IMG/VR virus record: IMGVR_UViG_3300003883_000048
Coordinates: 1 to 25,834 of that record
Source of the DNA: a virus
Length of the DNA: 25,834 nucleotides
Strand: one strand, 5' to 3'
Below the pieces are notes generated by a model that was given only the letters and a program-made list of their open reading frames with translations, was not told the origin of the DNA and made no database searches. Positions 5,917-11,337 of the stretch are shown here, in pieces. Made by a program: the position numbers and the translations under genes. How positions within the stretch are numbered: the stretch's first letter is position 1; each line of letters starts with the position of its first letter.

Positions 5917-6228
5917 CTATTCTTCGTCAGATTTCTCAGGAGCCGAATTCCGAGCGGCGATTTGAGCTCTTGCAGCGTTTATCAAAAATGCCCGCTCTTG
6001 TTCCTCTAGTTCGCTCCATACAGCCACAAGCTCTGGATCGGGGGCGCTAGGGCTTTGCTCAAAGAACTTTAGTATCAGCGGTATTTCTCTGGCCTGAGGC
6101 TGGCGCACACCGGACAGCATCTTTGAAATAATATCCGGCTTGACGCCAAGCGCCTCGGCTAGGGCCACTCTCGCCCCGCGCTCGCTCCCCAAGCGTTCTT
6201 TTAGCCAATCTGCTGTGATCACTTCCAT
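5917..6228 (-). CDS. Short XRE-family repressor (CI-like), no peptidase domain
   Basis: A 103-residue DNA-binding protein from ATG 6228. Residues 5-60 are a Cro/C1-type HTH (WLKERLGSERGARVALAEAL, GVKPDIISKMLSGVRQP), followed by a helical segment and a charged Glu/Arg-rich tail. It lies between two divergent operator/promoter clusters, the classic place of the lysogeny repressor. The frame is open to ATG 6270, but that start would lie within one operator and encode another, so 6228 is preferred. No S24/LexA-like autocleavage domain is present, so RecA-triggered self-cleavage seems excluded; induction may need an antirepressor or simple dilution. No strong RBS precedes it. A leftward TATTAT at 6263-6258 could serve as the maintenance promoter -10. 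Confidence 0.8.
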   Translation of the reverse strand: MEVITADWLKERLGSERGARVALAEALGVKPDIISKMLSGVRQPQAREIPLILKFFEQSPSAPDPELVAVWSELEEQERAFLINAARAQIAARNSAPEKSDEE

Positions 6229-6237
6229 GCCGTGAAC

Positions 6238-6252
6238 ATGCGATTTTCGCAA
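6238..6252. promoter_or_regulatory. Operator just upstream of the repressor start (OR3-like)
   Basis: ATGCGATTTTCGCAA, one mismatch from TTGCGA-N3-TCGCAA. It ends ten bases before the preferred repressor ATG (6228), a position suited to autorepression. Confidence 0.75.
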
Positions 6253-6263
6253 CGAAAATAATA

Positions 6264-6278
6264 TTGCCATTATCGCAA
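6264..6278. promoter_or_regulatory. Middle operator of the right cluster (OR2-like)
   Basis: TTGCCATTATCGCAA, one mismatch from the consensus. It covers the alternative repressor start codon at 6270 and lies between the other two right-hand sites (26 and 35 bp away). Confidence 0.75.
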
Positions 6279-6287
6279 ACTTTGTGC

Positions 6288-6316
6288 TTGCAAGTGATTT
6301 GCGATTATCGCAATAT
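6288..6316 (+). promoter_or_regulatory. Proposed early right promoter PR
   Basis: TTGCAA (6288-6293), a 17-base spacer, then CAATAT (6311-6316). The operator at 6299-6313 sits five bases after the -35 and runs into the -10, the same arrangement as PL. The expected transcript start is about 6323-6324, at the ATG of the Cro-like gene, so that mRNA may be leaderless. Confidence 0.6.
6299..6313. promoter_or_regulatory. Operator in the PR spacer (OR1-like)
   Basis: TTGCGATTATCGCAA, a perfect match to the five-site consensus and the mirror of OL1 in both sequence and position relative to its promoter. Confidence 0.88.
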
Positions 6317-6323
6317 AACCGCC

Positions 6324-6563
6324 ATGATGAATCCAGCTAAAACAGTGATCAAGATTTGCGGCGGCGTGGATGCGGTCGCGGAAATGACCGGGCGGCACAG
6401 GTCGCGTGTTCATCGTTGGGCCTACCCAAAGGAAAAGGGTGGGTCTGATGGCTTTATCCCTTCTGAGGTTGCGGCAACGCTTCTTGAGAAGGCATCGCAC
6501 CTCGGCTTGAGGCCTGAGCATTTCTTCAATGCAGATCATTCAGATGTTGAGGCCGCGCAATGA
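6324..6563 (+). CDS. Cro-like HTH regulator (carph-isopro-type)
   Basis: A 79-residue protein. It starts MMNPAKTVIKICGGVDAVAE, then MTGRHRSRVHRW and GFIPSEVAATLLEKA, ending with PEHFF: the pattern of the small Cro-type proteins with a carph-isopro HTH common in alphaproteobacterial prophages. It is divergent from the repressor gene and the first gene of the rightward operon, the position of Cro. Start is ATG 6324 or the next codon at 6327; an in-frame upstream extension to 6264 exists but crosses the promoter. No Shine-Dalgarno is visible (ATAACCGCC precedes the ATG), in keeping with a leaderless transcript. Presumed to bind the same operators. Confidence 0.8.
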   Translation: MMNPAKTVIKICGGVDAVAEMTGRHRSRVHRWAYPKEKGGSDGFIPSEVAATLLEKASHLGLRPEHFFNADHSDVEAAQ

Positions 6564-6892
6564 ACGCGGCCCCTCACTCCTTCTCCAATGCGGTTCCAGT
6601 TTCGTCGTCACAAGCGAAACATAAGGAGACCGCTTTGAAAAATCTTGCCCGTTTTCATGGTGACAACATTGCGCCAGCCAGAAAGGCGTTTGCTGCACTT
6701 CTGTGGCGTGCATTTCCATCGCCATCCGAACGTGAGCTAGCCCACAAGGCAGCGCGCGTTCTCGACGTATCACCCCGCCAGGTCAAGAACTGGCTCCGCT
6801 GCGAGAATAGTGCGGCGATCCATTACTTCTTTGCTGTTGCAGCTATCGCTGGTGCAGAGGTGGTGTTTGAGCGCGTGGAGGGTCGGCAATGA
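6560..6892 (+). CDS. HTH regulator, second gene of the right operon
   Basis: A 110-residue protein. The first 35 residues look disordered (Ser/Ala/Pro-rich), then residues 36-85 give a helical bundle with a likely HTH in SERELAHKAARVLDVSPRQV followed by KNWLRCE, and the C-terminus is hydrophobic (FAVAAIAGAEVVFE). By position (directly after cro, ATGA overlap) it is where lambdoid phages carry cII, and the fold guess is compatible with a DNA-binding regulator. No clear sequence match to CII is seen, so the assignment stays general. Confidence 0.7.
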   Translation: MNAAPHSFSNAVPVSSSQAKHKETALKNLARFHGDNIAPARKAFAALLWRAFPSPSERELAHKAARVLDVSPRQVKNWLRCENSAAIHYFFAVAAIAGAEVVFERVEGRQ

Positions 6893-7008
6893 GGCCCTTC
6901 AACTACATCCTTGCAAGGTTCTATCAAGCCCGCTCACGGCGGGCCTTTCGCACCTATGTGAAGCTAGCGAAAGAGGCTGAAAAATTTTTCTCGAGGGTTG
7001 GTCTGTGA
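6889..7008 (+). CDS. Tiny basic protein (39 aa)
   Basis: ATG at 6889 overlaps the TGA of the HTH gene by four bases, the same coupling used throughout this operon. The product (MRPFNYILARFYQARSRRAF... ending EKFFSRVGL) is a basic amphipathic helix with regular aromatic residues. Its DNA contains a GC-rich hairpin (6928-6944), which could instead mean this stretch is a regulatory spacer. Function unknown; evidence is coupling only. Confidence 0.4.
   Translation: MRPFNYILARFYQARSRRAFRTYVKLAKEAEKFFSRVGL
6928..6944. terminator. Hairpin resembling a weak terminator, possibly for the reverse-strand moron
   Basis: GCCCGC, a TCACG loop, then GCGGGC. Rightward it is followed by CTTTCGC, leftward by TTGATAG, so neither direction has a strong U-tract. 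Leftward it lies about 70 bases past the stop of the reverse-strand membrane gene, where its terminator would be expected. Rightward it could attenuate the early operon after the regulators. Confidence 0.35.
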
Positions 7009-7010
7009 TG

Positions 7011-7352
7011 TCATTCAGCAGTTCGGCCCTTTTGCCGCAGTACCATGAAGGCCAGCACAATGATGGACCCCGGAAGGTACAAAAGCCAGTCAGCCCGCGC
7101 GTGCATTATTTCCCAAAAGCTCAATTGGGAGGCCAGTTCATCAGCATCGCCGTATGCGAAGGCAATTGTGGCCAGAACATAGCATATACCGACTGCGATC
7201 ACGTACTTAAGTACGTCGGATTTCCAACTCTTCAATGGCCACAGAATCAACCGAGAAACGAGTGGAAAGAGTATGACGGCTCCAAGGGTTGCGCCAATAA
7301 ATGTGCCCACGGTGTAAATCTGACCACTCCCATACCTAACGAGATTGACCAT
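7011..7352 (-). CDS. Three-TM membrane protein on the opposite strand (moron candidate)
   Basis: A 113-residue integral membrane protein. Hydrophobic helices lie at about 15-40 (TVGTFIGATLGAVILFPLVS), 49-67 (VLKYVIAVGICYVLATIAF) and 88-106 (WLLYLPGSIIVLAFMV), with a basic C-terminus (RQKGRTAE). An opposite-strand frame of similar length exists but lacks protein-like character. This is the only gene facing left inside an otherwise rightward, tightly packed operon, typical of an independently expressed moron. Start ATG 7352 is used; no good RBS is seen and an in-frame TTG at 7376 is possible. TTGACC at 7376-7371 could be a -35. Function unknown; superinfection exclusion is a common role for such proteins. 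Confidence 0.65.
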   Translation of the reverse strand: MVNLVRYGSGQIYTVGTFIGATLGAVILFPLVSRLILWPLKSWKSDVLKYVIAVGICYVLATIAFAYGDADELASQLSFWEIMHARADWLLYLPGSIIVLAFMVLRQKGRTAE

Positions 7353-7387
7353 GCAAAGACTGTGTCGGCTGGTCAAGGAGTGTTTTC

Positions 7388-7522
7388 ATGACCCTCGCTC
7401 AATCCCGCCGGGAAATCCTCGCCGCAGAATACGCACGCCTTCGCAAGATCGGGGATCGGGCAGGGGCAAAGCGCATCTGGGCAGAACTTCACGCAATCAC
7501 CAATGAGTGCCTGAACCCATGA
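7388..7522 (+). CDS. Tiny helical-hairpin protein (44 aa)
   Basis: ATG 7388 is preceded by AAGGAG with seven-base spacing, one of the best ribosome-binding sites in the window, and its stop overlaps the next start (ATGA). The product (MTLAQSRREILAAEYARLRK, then IGDRAGAKRIWAELHAI) reads as two charged helices with a Gly-Asp turn. It resumes the rightward operon after the reverse-strand membrane gene. Function unknown. A similar-sized helical hairpin is encoded at 10377-10508. Confidence 0.65.
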   Translation: MTLAQSRREILAAEYARLRKIGDRAGAKRIWAELHAITNECLNP

Positions 7523-7785
7523 GTAACCCAGGACCCGACAACGGAAAAAAAGCTGGCCGTCGTATTCCGACGCGGCAAACGACGTACCCCGTTGCGCATG
7601 TCACATTTCGCATAAGCGAGTACGCGGACGGCCAAGAGACATTCGCGCTTTACGCCGGTGATCCTGACATGCGTGAGCGCCCCTTATTCACGGGCTTTGT
7701 TGAGGCAGAGATGGGCGGCCAGTTACGGGACCTCGCCAAGAAGGTCGATGCGCTGGCCGCCAAGCGAAAGATGTTCACGACATGA
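7519..7785 (+). CDS. Hypothetical protein (88 aa)
   Basis: Starts at ATG 7519 inside the stop of the preceding tiny gene; the frame is open to a GTG at 7507, but the coupling favours 7519. A basic N-terminus (SNPGPDNGKKAGRRIPTRQT) leads into strand-like segments (YPVAHVTFRISEY, ETFALYAGD, RPLFTGFVEAEM) and a C-terminal helix rich in Lys (LRDLAKKVDALAAKRK). No family recognised. Position between tiny genes upstream of rusA suggests an accessory early protein. Confidence 0.6.
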   Translation: MSNPGPDNGKKAGRRIPTRQTTYPVAHVTFRISEYADGQETFALYAGDPDMRERPLFTGFVEAEMGGQLRDLAKKVDALAAKRKMFTT

Positions 7786-7967
7786 CCCTAATGACACAAC
7801 AAGAAGCCTGGACATTCGAGCAGTTAGAGGCAGGCATCCTTCCCCGCGATATGAGTTCACACGTACTCGATTCACTCGCGGGGAAGGGCTTCATCGACCA
7901 CCTGGACCGCCCCACCACAAAGGGGCGCCGCGCGCTGATCTTTACGAAGGGGGCGAGCTATGGATGA
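7782..7967 (+). CDS. Small winged-helix-like protein (61 aa)
   Basis: Coupled by ATGA to the gene before it and overlapping rusA by eight bases. The sequence (TFEQLEAGILPRDMSSHVLD, LAGKGFIDHLDRPTTKGRRA) reads as helix, helix, then a basic hairpin, compatible with a minimal winged helix with the wing at PTTKGRR. No specific family is assigned. Confidence 0.55.
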   Translation: MTLMTQQEAWTFEQLEAGILPRDMSSHVLDSLAGKGFIDHLDRPTTKGRRALIFTKGASYG

Positions 7968-8364
7968 GCCGACCTTCATAGAAATACCCGGAAAGCCATT
8001 TGCCAAGCAACGTGCCCGTGTCGGCAAGTGGGGGGCGTACACCCCCAAGCCTACAGTGGACCATGAGGCTGACATAGCTGCGCGCACCAAGGATGCGTTC
8101 GCAGAGCCGCTAGAAGGCCCTGTCAGCGTGGAGATACGTGCCATTTTTGAGCCGCCTAAGTCATGGACCAAGAAGAAGACGCAGGAGCTTCTCTGGCGCG
8201 CTCACACGCAGCGGCCGGACCTAGATAACGTCGCCAAATCCATCTTGGACGGCATGAACGGAATCGCCTTCAATGATGACAGCCAAGTCGCAGACCTGCG
8301 GGTTATTAAGCTGTGGGGGGCGCCTGCAAAGACACTGGTTCGGATCGAGGGGTTAGCGGGATGA
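7960..8364 (+). CDS. rusA: RusA-family Holliday junction resolvase
   Basis: A 134-residue endonuclease that would cut four-way junctions formed during phage recombination and replication. Family marks are the N-terminal IPGKPFAKQRARVGKWGAYT and the acidic active-site region RPDLDNVAKSILDGMNGIAF followed by NDDSQV, giving Asp87, Asp89 and Asp106/107 as likely metal ligands. The size matches RusA proteins. It acts downstream of ERF-type annealing encoded in the leftward operon. It overlaps the small gene before it by eight bases and the replication gene after it by ATGA. Confidence 0.92.
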   Translation: MDEPTFIEIPGKPFAKQRARVGKWGAYTPKPTVDHEADIAARTKDAFAEPLEGPVSVEIRAIFEPPKSWTKKKTQELLWRAHTQRPDLDNVAKSILDGMNGIAFNDDSQVADLRVIKLWGAPAKTLVRIEGLAG

Positions 8365-9071
8365 GTATTATCCATGTCGCCTTTTACCCCTCCGACTGGC
8401 TTGCCGGGACGCGCGGTCTGTCTGCAGAGGAGACTGGCGTCTACATCACCCTCATTGCCCGCATGTACGAGATGGCGGGACCTATTGAGCGAGACGATCA
8501 AAGGCTTGCCCGTCTATGTGGGTGCAAGACTAAAAATGCCTTCGTGAAGGCCCTCGAATATCTGATCGAGGACGGCAAGATATCGGTCGGTCCAGAGGGT
8601 ATTTTCAACAATCGCGCTCAAAAAGAAATCGAAAACGCGACACAAAAGTCATCCAAGGCGAAACAAGCCGCAGAGGCAAGATGGGAAAGAAAATCGAATA
8701 AAATCAATGGGGGCAGTGATGCGAATGCACCGCCGGAGCATATGCCCCAGCCATGCCATCCAGAACCAGAGCCATATAATACGCTACCTAACGGTAGCGA
8801 CGGGCAAGCCGTCGATTTCACCAAAGAGGTGTTTGACCGGGGTGTTGCCTTTCTCGGCAAGTACGGCACGAGCGAGAAGCAAGCCCGAAGCCTGATCGGC
8901 ATGTGGCGCAAGGATGCTGGTGACGTCCAAACCTTCAACGCATTTCGAGACGCCAATCGGGAGGGCGTGACCGAGCCAGTCGCCTGGATCACGGCCCGCT
9001 TGAAGCCTCAAGAGGCGCCAAACTACGTGCCTGATTTCAACCTTTCAGACTTCGAGGGAGACGCGCAATGA
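8361..9071 (+). CDS. YdaU/DUF1376-type replication-module protein
   Basis: A 236-residue protein from ATG 8361 (coupled to rusA). The N-terminal 90 residues carry the DUF1376 signature: FYPSDWLAGTRGLSAEETGV followed by YITLIARMYE and RLARLCGCKT, a winged-helix domain typical of phage replication initiators. A basic, low-complexity linker (about 100-150) separates it from a C-terminal domain (TKEVFDRGVAFLGKYGTSEK..., ending PDFNLSDFEGDAQ). It probably binds the phage origin and recruits replication proteins, much as lambda O does; that is inference. The linker DNA is AT-rich and holds a perfect inverted repeat at 8782-8799. A frame extension to 8313 is rejected in favour of the coupled start. 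Confidence 0.85.
   Translation: MSIIHVAFYPSDWLAGTRGLSAEETGVYITLIARMYEMAGPIERDDQRLARLCGCKTKNAFVKALEYLIEDGKISVGPEGIFNNRAQKEIENATQKSSKAKQAAEARWERKSNKINGGSDANAPPEHMPQPCHPEPEPYNTLPNGSDGQAVDFTKEVFDRGVAFLGKYGTSEKQARSLIGMWRKDAGDVQTFNAFRDANREGVTEPVAWITARLKPQEAPNYVPDFNLSDFEGDAQ
8782..8799. repeat. 7-bp perfect inverted repeat within the replication gene
   Basis: CGCTACC, TAAC, GGTAGCG. It falls in the linker-coding part of the DUF1376 gene, the part that holds the origin in lambda-type O genes. AT-rich tracts lie just upstream (8618-8660 and 8690-8710). Confidence 0.6.
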
Positions 9072-9664
9072 ACGTCAAGACCCAAACCATCGCTGGCATT
9101 TTTCAGGGCTGGCTCAAGCGATACAGCCCGCCCAACGTGATGAAGAATGACGCTGACGTGATGAAGGCCGAGAGGGATTCCCTGCTTCGCGTATTGCTCA
9201 AGTTTAGCCCCGACACAGACTACGATGGATGGGTTAATCGAGTCCTTGATCAGCTTGAGTACCAAATGAAAACGCGGGCATGGCCGACCAAGGGCGAGTT
9301 GGGCGCGGTATGCTCAAATCTGCGCAAGATGGGGCACGGCGATAAGCCGATGGATATCGAGCCGCGTGACCCCGATGAGGTCAACGCCGAGCGGATAAAC
9401 AACAATCAGGCAGTGGGTGATGAGTGGATATACGGCGCCAACGCTGTGCGCTTGAGTCGGACGGGGTTAGTCAGCGAGGCGCAGTTTCGGCGGTATCGTT
9501 CGGCGCTATACTTCGCGGCCAAGGACGCGGTTGGCGAAGAGAGGGCTAAGCGCCAAGAGGCGTCCTGGATTAAGCGCCACGAAGCGGCTGAAAGGGTGTT
9601 TGCGGGCGGCGCAAAGTTCCATGCGCCTACCTACGAGCCTAAGCGGTTTGGGGGTGCGGCATGA
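9068..9664 (+). CDS. Hypothetical early protein after the replication gene
   Basis: A 198-residue protein, coupled by ATGA to the DUF1376 gene and to the DnaA-like gene. The N-terminal half is helical (IAGIFQGWLKRYSPPNVMKN, ADVMKAERDSLLRVLLKFSP, then WVNRVLDQLEYQMKTRAWPT), and the C-terminal half is basic and Arg/Ala-rich (EERAKRQEASWIKRHEAAER). No cysteine cluster or nucleotide-binding motif is visible. In lambdoid phages the slot after the O-type protein often holds the helicase loader; this could be one but shows no Walker motif, so it would be of the P rather than DnaC type. Function is not recognised from sequence. Confidence 0.65.
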   Translation: MNVKTQTIAGIFQGWLKRYSPPNVMKNDADVMKAERDSLLRVLLKFSPDTDYDGWVNRVLDQLEYQMKTRAWPTKGELGAVCSNLRKMGHGDKPMDIEPRDPDEVNAERINNNQAVGDEWIYGANAVRLSRTGLVSEAQFRRYRSALYFAAKDAVGEERAKRQEASWIKRHEAAERVFAGGAKFHAPTYEPKRFGGAA

Positions 9665-9978
9665 CCTTATCGCCGCAAAGCATCATCCGCGCTTCCGCAG
9701 CAGTTCACTGCATGCCTGTGGCTGACGTTGTTGGACCAAGCCGTGAACGCAAATACTCGCCAGCGCGGCAAACCGCAGCCTACCTCATGGATGATGAGGG
9801 CTACAACTTTACGCAGATAGCGCGCGCACTGAATCGCGCGCACAACACCGCCGCCAGCGCGCTGATTGACAGCATTGAAGTTGGTATGACGCCCGAACGC
9901 CAAGCCCAGGTTGATGTCGCCCGTATGGCGGCGGTCATTTTTGAAACAGAAGCACGAAACGAAGCGAAGGAAACGTAA
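9661..9978 (+). CDS. DnaA domain-IV-like HTH protein
   Basis: A 105-residue protein whose core matches the C-terminal DNA-binding domain of DnaA: SIIRASAAVHCMPVADVVGP, SRERKYSPARQTAAYLM, then NFTQIARALNRAHNTAASAL. The last part corresponds to the DnaA signature helix (GRDHSTVxHA in typical DnaA), with AHNT in place of DHST. There is no AAA+ domain, so it cannot load helicase itself. It may bind DnaA-box-like sites at the phage or host origin, or act as a regulator; such stand-alone domains occur in alphaproteobacterial phages. Coupled to the preceding gene by ATGA and to ssb by a TAATG overlap. Confidence 0.75.
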   Translation: MTLSPQSIIRASAAVHCMPVADVVGPSRERKYSPARQTAAYLMDDEGYNFTQIARALNRAHNTAASALIDSIEVGMTPERQAQVDVARMAAVIFETEARNEAKET

Positions 9979-10373
9979 TGCAGTTACTGACAATTGCTGG
10001 AAATGTTGGAAAAGACAGCGTTCTGCGCCGCACGGGTGATGGCAAAGCTGTACTTGGGTTCAGCGTAGCGGTGGACAACGGGAAGGATCAGAACGGAAAC
10101 AAGCGGGATTCAACTTGGTTTGACTGCTCAATCTGGGGGCCGCGTGCAGAGAAGCTAGAAGCCCACATCAAGAAGGGCACGAAGCTGGTTGCATGGGGTA
10201 GGCCGACAACCAGAGAGCACGCCGGCAAGGCATATCTTGGTCTATCTGTTGATGACTTCACGTTCATGGGTGGCAGCAAGCGCCAAGAAGGCAGCCCGTC
10301 ACAGGGCTATGGCGGTGGGTACGGTGGTGGCGCACCGGCAGGCTCAGTTGGTGACGATGAGATTCCGTTCTAA
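9978..10373 (+). CDS. ssb: Single-stranded DNA-binding protein
   Basis: A 131-residue SSB. The OB-fold domain (about 1-105) starts MQLLTIAGNVGKDSVLRRTG and contains STWFDCSIWGPRAEKL and KKGTKLVAWGRP, the usual SSB landmarks. A short Gly-rich linker (GGGYGGGAPAG) leads to the acidic tip DDEIPF, the conserved tail that binds SSB-partner proteins. It would coat phage ssDNA during replication and help ERF annealing. Start ATG 9978 overlaps the previous stop (TAATG). Intact and of normal length, though the linker is short. Confidence 0.95.
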   Translation: MQLLTIAGNVGKDSVLRRTGDGKAVLGFSVAVDNGKDQNGNKRDSTWFDCSIWGPRAEKLEAHIKKGTKLVAWGRPTTREHAGKAYLGLSVDDFTFMGGSKRQEGSPSQGYGGGYGGGAPAGSVGDDEIPF

Positions 10374-10376
10374 GGC

Positions 10377-10508
10377 ATGAAGCCCAGCACAGAACAATTG
10401 CTGGCCATCTATAGGCAAGCGCTTCGCAAGTACGAGGCGGAAGGCGACCCAAAGGCCGAAGTTCAACGCAGATTGATTGCACGGCTAGAAAGCGAGTTGA
10501 AGAAATGA
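10377..10508 (+). CDS. Tiny helical protein (43 aa)
   Basis: Begins three bases after the ssb stop and overlaps the next gene by ATGA. The product (MKPSTEQLLAIYRQALRKYE, AEGDPKAEVQRRLIARLESE) is two charged helices around a Gly-Asp turn. It resembles in size and shape the tiny protein at 7388-7522. Function unknown. Confidence 0.5.
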   Translation: MKPSTEQLLAIYRQALRKYEAEGDPKAEVQRRLIARLESELKK

Positions 10509-10684
10509 CCCGAGAGCAAATGAAAAACCCAGAGGGCAGGGACTCCGCCATCGGTCTGCTTGAGAAATGGGTGGAGTTGGCTGAGCGCACAATGAAGGAC
10601 CACCCATACGCTCTGCATGCGAACCGCATGGCCGACTTCCGCCAAGCGGTGAGAGAGACGAAGGAGTTTCTGAAAAATGCTTGA
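10505..10684 (+). CDS. Small helical hypothetical protein (59 aa)
   Basis: Starts inside the preceding stop codon and overlaps the next gene by eight bases. The product is almost entirely helical (DSAIGLLEKWVELAERTMKD, NRMADFRQAVRETKEFLKN) with His/Tyr in the middle. Unrecognised; supported by gene packing only. Confidence 0.5.
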   Translation: MTREQMKNPEGRDSAIGLLEKWVELAERTMKDHPYALHANRMADFRQAVRETKEFLKNA

Positions 10685-11021
10685 GTACCAACAAGACGCC
10701 AAGGCCTACCCGCTGAAATACACCCTCAAGCACCCAGGCATGAGTTGGGCCGAGATGGCAAAGCGCGAAGGCCACAAGAAACGCCACCCCAAGTCACCAC
10801 GAGAGGGATCAGGGCGCGCCATGGGTGTTCCCAGTAAGCTAGAGCGCATCATCGCGGGGTTTGGGCCTGATCCACTGACCAGAGAGCAAATCGCGGACAA
10901 GCTGGGCATATCTGTTTGGTCTGCAAGGGACTACGTGCGGATCGCCCTTGAGGCGGGCGCGATCCGCAGCGCGGGCGAGGTCAACAAGGTACAGGTTTTT
11001 GTACTTGTAGAGGATAAATGA
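10677..11021 (+). CDS. Winged-HTH-like protein (up to 114 aa)
   Basis: The C-terminal half (LTREQIADKLGISVWSARDY, VRIALEAGAIRSAGEV, then VQVFVLVEDK) reads as an HTH followed by a beta wing. The N-terminal half contains a possible second HTH-like segment (HPGMSWAEMAKREGHKKR), which resembles DNA-binding tails of phage regulators. The start is uncertain: ATG 10677 overlaps the gene before by eight bases, while ATG 10740 or 10821 would give shorter forms. Lying a few genes before the NusG-like gene, it may regulate the late switch; this is inference. Confidence 0.6.
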   Translation: MLEYQQDAKAYPLKYTLKHPGMSWAEMAKREGHKKRHPKSPREGSGRAMGVPSKLERIIAGFGPDPLTREQIADKLGISVWSARDYVRIALEAGAIRSAGEVNKVQVFVLVEDK

Positions 11022-11200
11022 TGGCAGACCTCCACATCCTAAAAACTGGCATAAGGCGCGATGAAGCTGCAGAGCAATATCTGCGGGATGTGGAGGATCG
11101 CACATATGAGGCCCTTGATCACCTTGGGTTGGCTGAAATCATCGGCATTCTTGAGGCCATAAAGACAACAATAATCATGAACGCAGCAGGAGACGAATAA
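11018..11200 (+). CDS. Small acidic helical protein (60 aa)
   Basis: ATGA overlap with the HTH gene and TAATG overlap with the next tiny gene. The product has two helices (RRDEAAEQYLRDVEDRTYEA, then LAEIIGILEAIKTTIIMNAA). No family recognised. Confidence 0.5.
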   Translation: MMADLHILKTGIRRDEAAEQYLRDVEDRTYEALDHLGLAEIIGILEAIKTTIIMNAAGDE

Positions 11201-11337
11201 TGGCAAAAACCTTGTATGAAGGCGTGCGTGGTGACGGTAAGGGGCTGCGGGTGTTTGTTCTCGGGAAGCCAGTAATCCCAAATTTGCCCGCCAAAGAACC
11301 TAAAGGTGGTAGCGTTATCAAGGGGTGCGGCAAGTGA
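11200..11337 (+). CDS. Tiny basic Gly/Lys-rich protein (45 aa)
   Basis: ATG 11200 shares a base with the previous TAA, and its TGA overlaps the GTG start of the NusG-like gene. The product (MAKTLYEGVRGDGKGLRVFV, LGKPVIPNLPAKEP) looks like a small beta hairpin with a disordered basic tail. It may exist mainly to couple translation into the NusG-like gene. Function unknown. Confidence 0.5.
   Translation: MAKTLYEGVRGDGKGLRVFVLGKPVIPNLPAKEPKGGSVIKGCGK

Noticed and set aside
7005-7391. Rightward 128-codon frame opposite the three-TM gene
   Set aside because: Its product is low in hydrophobic core and looks like antisense translation; the reverse-strand product has three well-formed membrane helices.
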